The notes under the pieces are model-generated. The model was not told where the DNA came from, did no database searches, and was given only the letters and a program-made list of their open reading frames with translations. Made by a program: the position numbers and the translations under genes. Of a stretch of DNA of 7,756 nt, positions 7,010 to 7,756 are shown one piece after another. Origin of the DNA: Gemmatimonadota bacterium (GTDB lineage: Bacteria; Gemmatimonadota; Gemmatimonadetes; Longimicrobiales; Gaopeijiaceae); contig JAUQOX010000134.1 of assembly GCA_030550695.1 (NCBI GenBank), positions 1-7,756 on the forward strand, written 5' to 3'. Within the stretch, counting starts at the first letter, position 1, and every line of letters begins with the position of its first letter.

Positions 7010-7756
7010 ATGAAGCCAACGGTCCTTCCTTCCATTTTCGACACCTGCATTCCTCGGCCCGACGTCCTGAGCGGGGAACTCACGGAAGCCATGTTCGCCG
7101 CACAGCTCCGATCGGTCGTCGAGGGGACCGCAGACAAGAGCTACCAGGATCCCAACCTCTTCCTGCAGAGCACCTTTCCCACCCAGGGCTTGAGGATTCT
7201 CATCCGGGAGGTTCTGGGCCGCCTCACCGGCGCTGATCCGACGGCCAACCCCTTCATCCGTCTGGAAACCGCGTTCGGCGGGGGGAAAACCCACAACCTC
7301 ATTGCCCTCTATCACCTAGCAAGGGGGGGGGCGGTAACCCCCCCTCCGGCACTCGTGCCGGTGGAACTGCTTCCCAAGGGGCCCATCGCCGTCGCGGGGG
7401 TGGTGGGTACGGATCTGGATCCGGTCAACGGGATGGACCACGGCGCAGTCCGTACCTGGACCCTCTGGGGAGAAATCGCCTACCAGCTTGGAAAAAGCCG
7501 CGGGAGGGCGCTGGAGGCCTACGAGATCGTTCGGGCAAGTGACGAACAACGGATCGCGCCGGGGACCCAGATCTTGGAAGCCTTGGTGGGGAATGAACCG
7601 GCCCTGTTCCTTCTGGACGAACTGGCTCGGCACCTACGCGCCGCCCAGGAGTTTCGCATCCCCGGCGGGCAAGGAAGCCTAGCCGACCAGGTGGTGGCCT
7701 TTCTCCAAACGCTCATCGAGTTTGCCGCAAGCCAACGTCACGTGGTGGTCGTCCTC
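7010..7756 (+). CDS. DUF499 family P-loop ATPase, partial (C-terminus off right edge)
   Basis: The first 249 residues of a protein whose family is usually around 1000 residues. It has the family's opening pattern: CIPRPDVLSGELTEAMFAAQL (13-33), QSTFPTQGLRILIREVLGRL (53-72) and the atypical P-loop LETAFGGGKTHNLIALYHL (85-103), which ends GGGKTH rather than having the canonical first glycine. Next come VAGVVGTDLDP (128-138), RTWTLWGEIAYQLG (148-161) and Walker B ALFLLDELARHLR (198-210). DUF499 ATPases are often next to DUF1156 DNA methyltransferases and nucleases in putative phage-defence loci; no biochemical role is visible here. ATG 7010 was chosen because the family pattern begins about ten residues later; GGAG (6995-6998) is a weak ribosome-binding site at 11 bases. 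ATG 6965 is an in-frame alternative adding 15 residues. It is divergent from the OLD-like gene; the continuation outside the window is unknown. Confidence 0.9.
   Translation, partial: MKPTVLPSIFDTCIPRPDVLSGELTEAMFAAQLRSVVEGTADKSYQDPNLFLQSTFPTQGLRILIREVLGRLTGADPTANPFIRLETAFGGGKTHNLIALYHLARGGAVTPPPALVPVELLPKGPIAVAGVVGTDLDPVNGMDHGAVRTWTLWGEIAYQLGKSRGRALEAYEIVRASDEQRIAPGTQILEALVGNEPALFLLDELARHLRAAQEFRIPGGQGSLADQVVAFLQTLIEFAASQRHVVVVL

Noticed and set aside
5771..7315. 514-codon minus-strand frame across the OLD-like gene, intergenic region and DUF499 gene
   Set aside because: It crosses two genes supported by family motifs in other frames and has no recognisable domain or ribosome-binding site.
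1..7756. CRISPR array, tRNA, rRNA, insertion sequence or attachment site
   Set aside because: No regularly spaced repeats, no tRNA T-loop or cloverleaf pattern, no rRNA-like sequence, and no transposase or integrase motif was seen by eye.

Overview
The window is very G+C-rich bacterial DNA. Third codon positions are almost always G or C, G/C homopolymers of 7-9 bases are common, and ribosome-binding sites are strong (AGGAGGTG, AAGGAG). A lipoprotein signal with a lipobox cysteine and a type III glutamine synthetase both point to a bacterium. The mix of a DUF234-type 'archaeal' ATPase, an OLD/TOPRIM ATPase and a DUF499 ATPase is often met in thermophilic or deep-branching lineages, but I cannot name a genus from this sequence.

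Layout from left to right: (1) 1-1314, minus strand: an AAA/STAND-like ATPase of the archaeal-ATPase/DUF234 type, intact from its start codon but running off the left edge. It is easily missed because no stop codon lies inside the window. (2) 1315-1598: a divergent intergenic region with one AT-rich island, the best place for promoters. (3) 1599-3776, plus strand: a complete type III glutamine synthetase (glnN), the only clear core-metabolism gene here. (4) 3777-3952: a convergent intergenic region with two GC-rich hairpins. (5) 3953-5026, minus strand: a secreted lipoprotein metallophosphoesterase. Its ATG overlaps the stop codon of the gene upstream (ATGA). (6) 5023-6480, minus strand: an OLD-like ABC-ATPase with a TOPRIM-like C-terminal region. 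One in-frame TAG interrupts it at codon 39, just after the Walker A motif. (7) 6481-7009: a 529-base divergent intergenic region with no supported gene. (8) 7010-7756, plus strand: the N-terminal 249 residues of a DUF499 P-loop ATPase that runs off the right edge.

The right half looks like the edge of an accessory, probably defence-related, region. An OLD-type ATPase/nuclease-like protein is translationally coupled to a lipoprotein phosphoesterase and stands head-to-head with a DUF499 ATPase, a family repeatedly seen beside DNA methyltransferases in putative phage-defence loci. The left ATPase is another accessory NTPase, so glnN sits between mobile-looking genes. The most notable points are the single amber codon in an otherwise open ATPase gene, the coupling of a cytoplasmic ATPase to a surface lipoprotein, and the degenerate nuclease motif in the DUF234 protein. 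No CRISPR array, tRNA, rRNA, insertion sequence or attachment site was seen.
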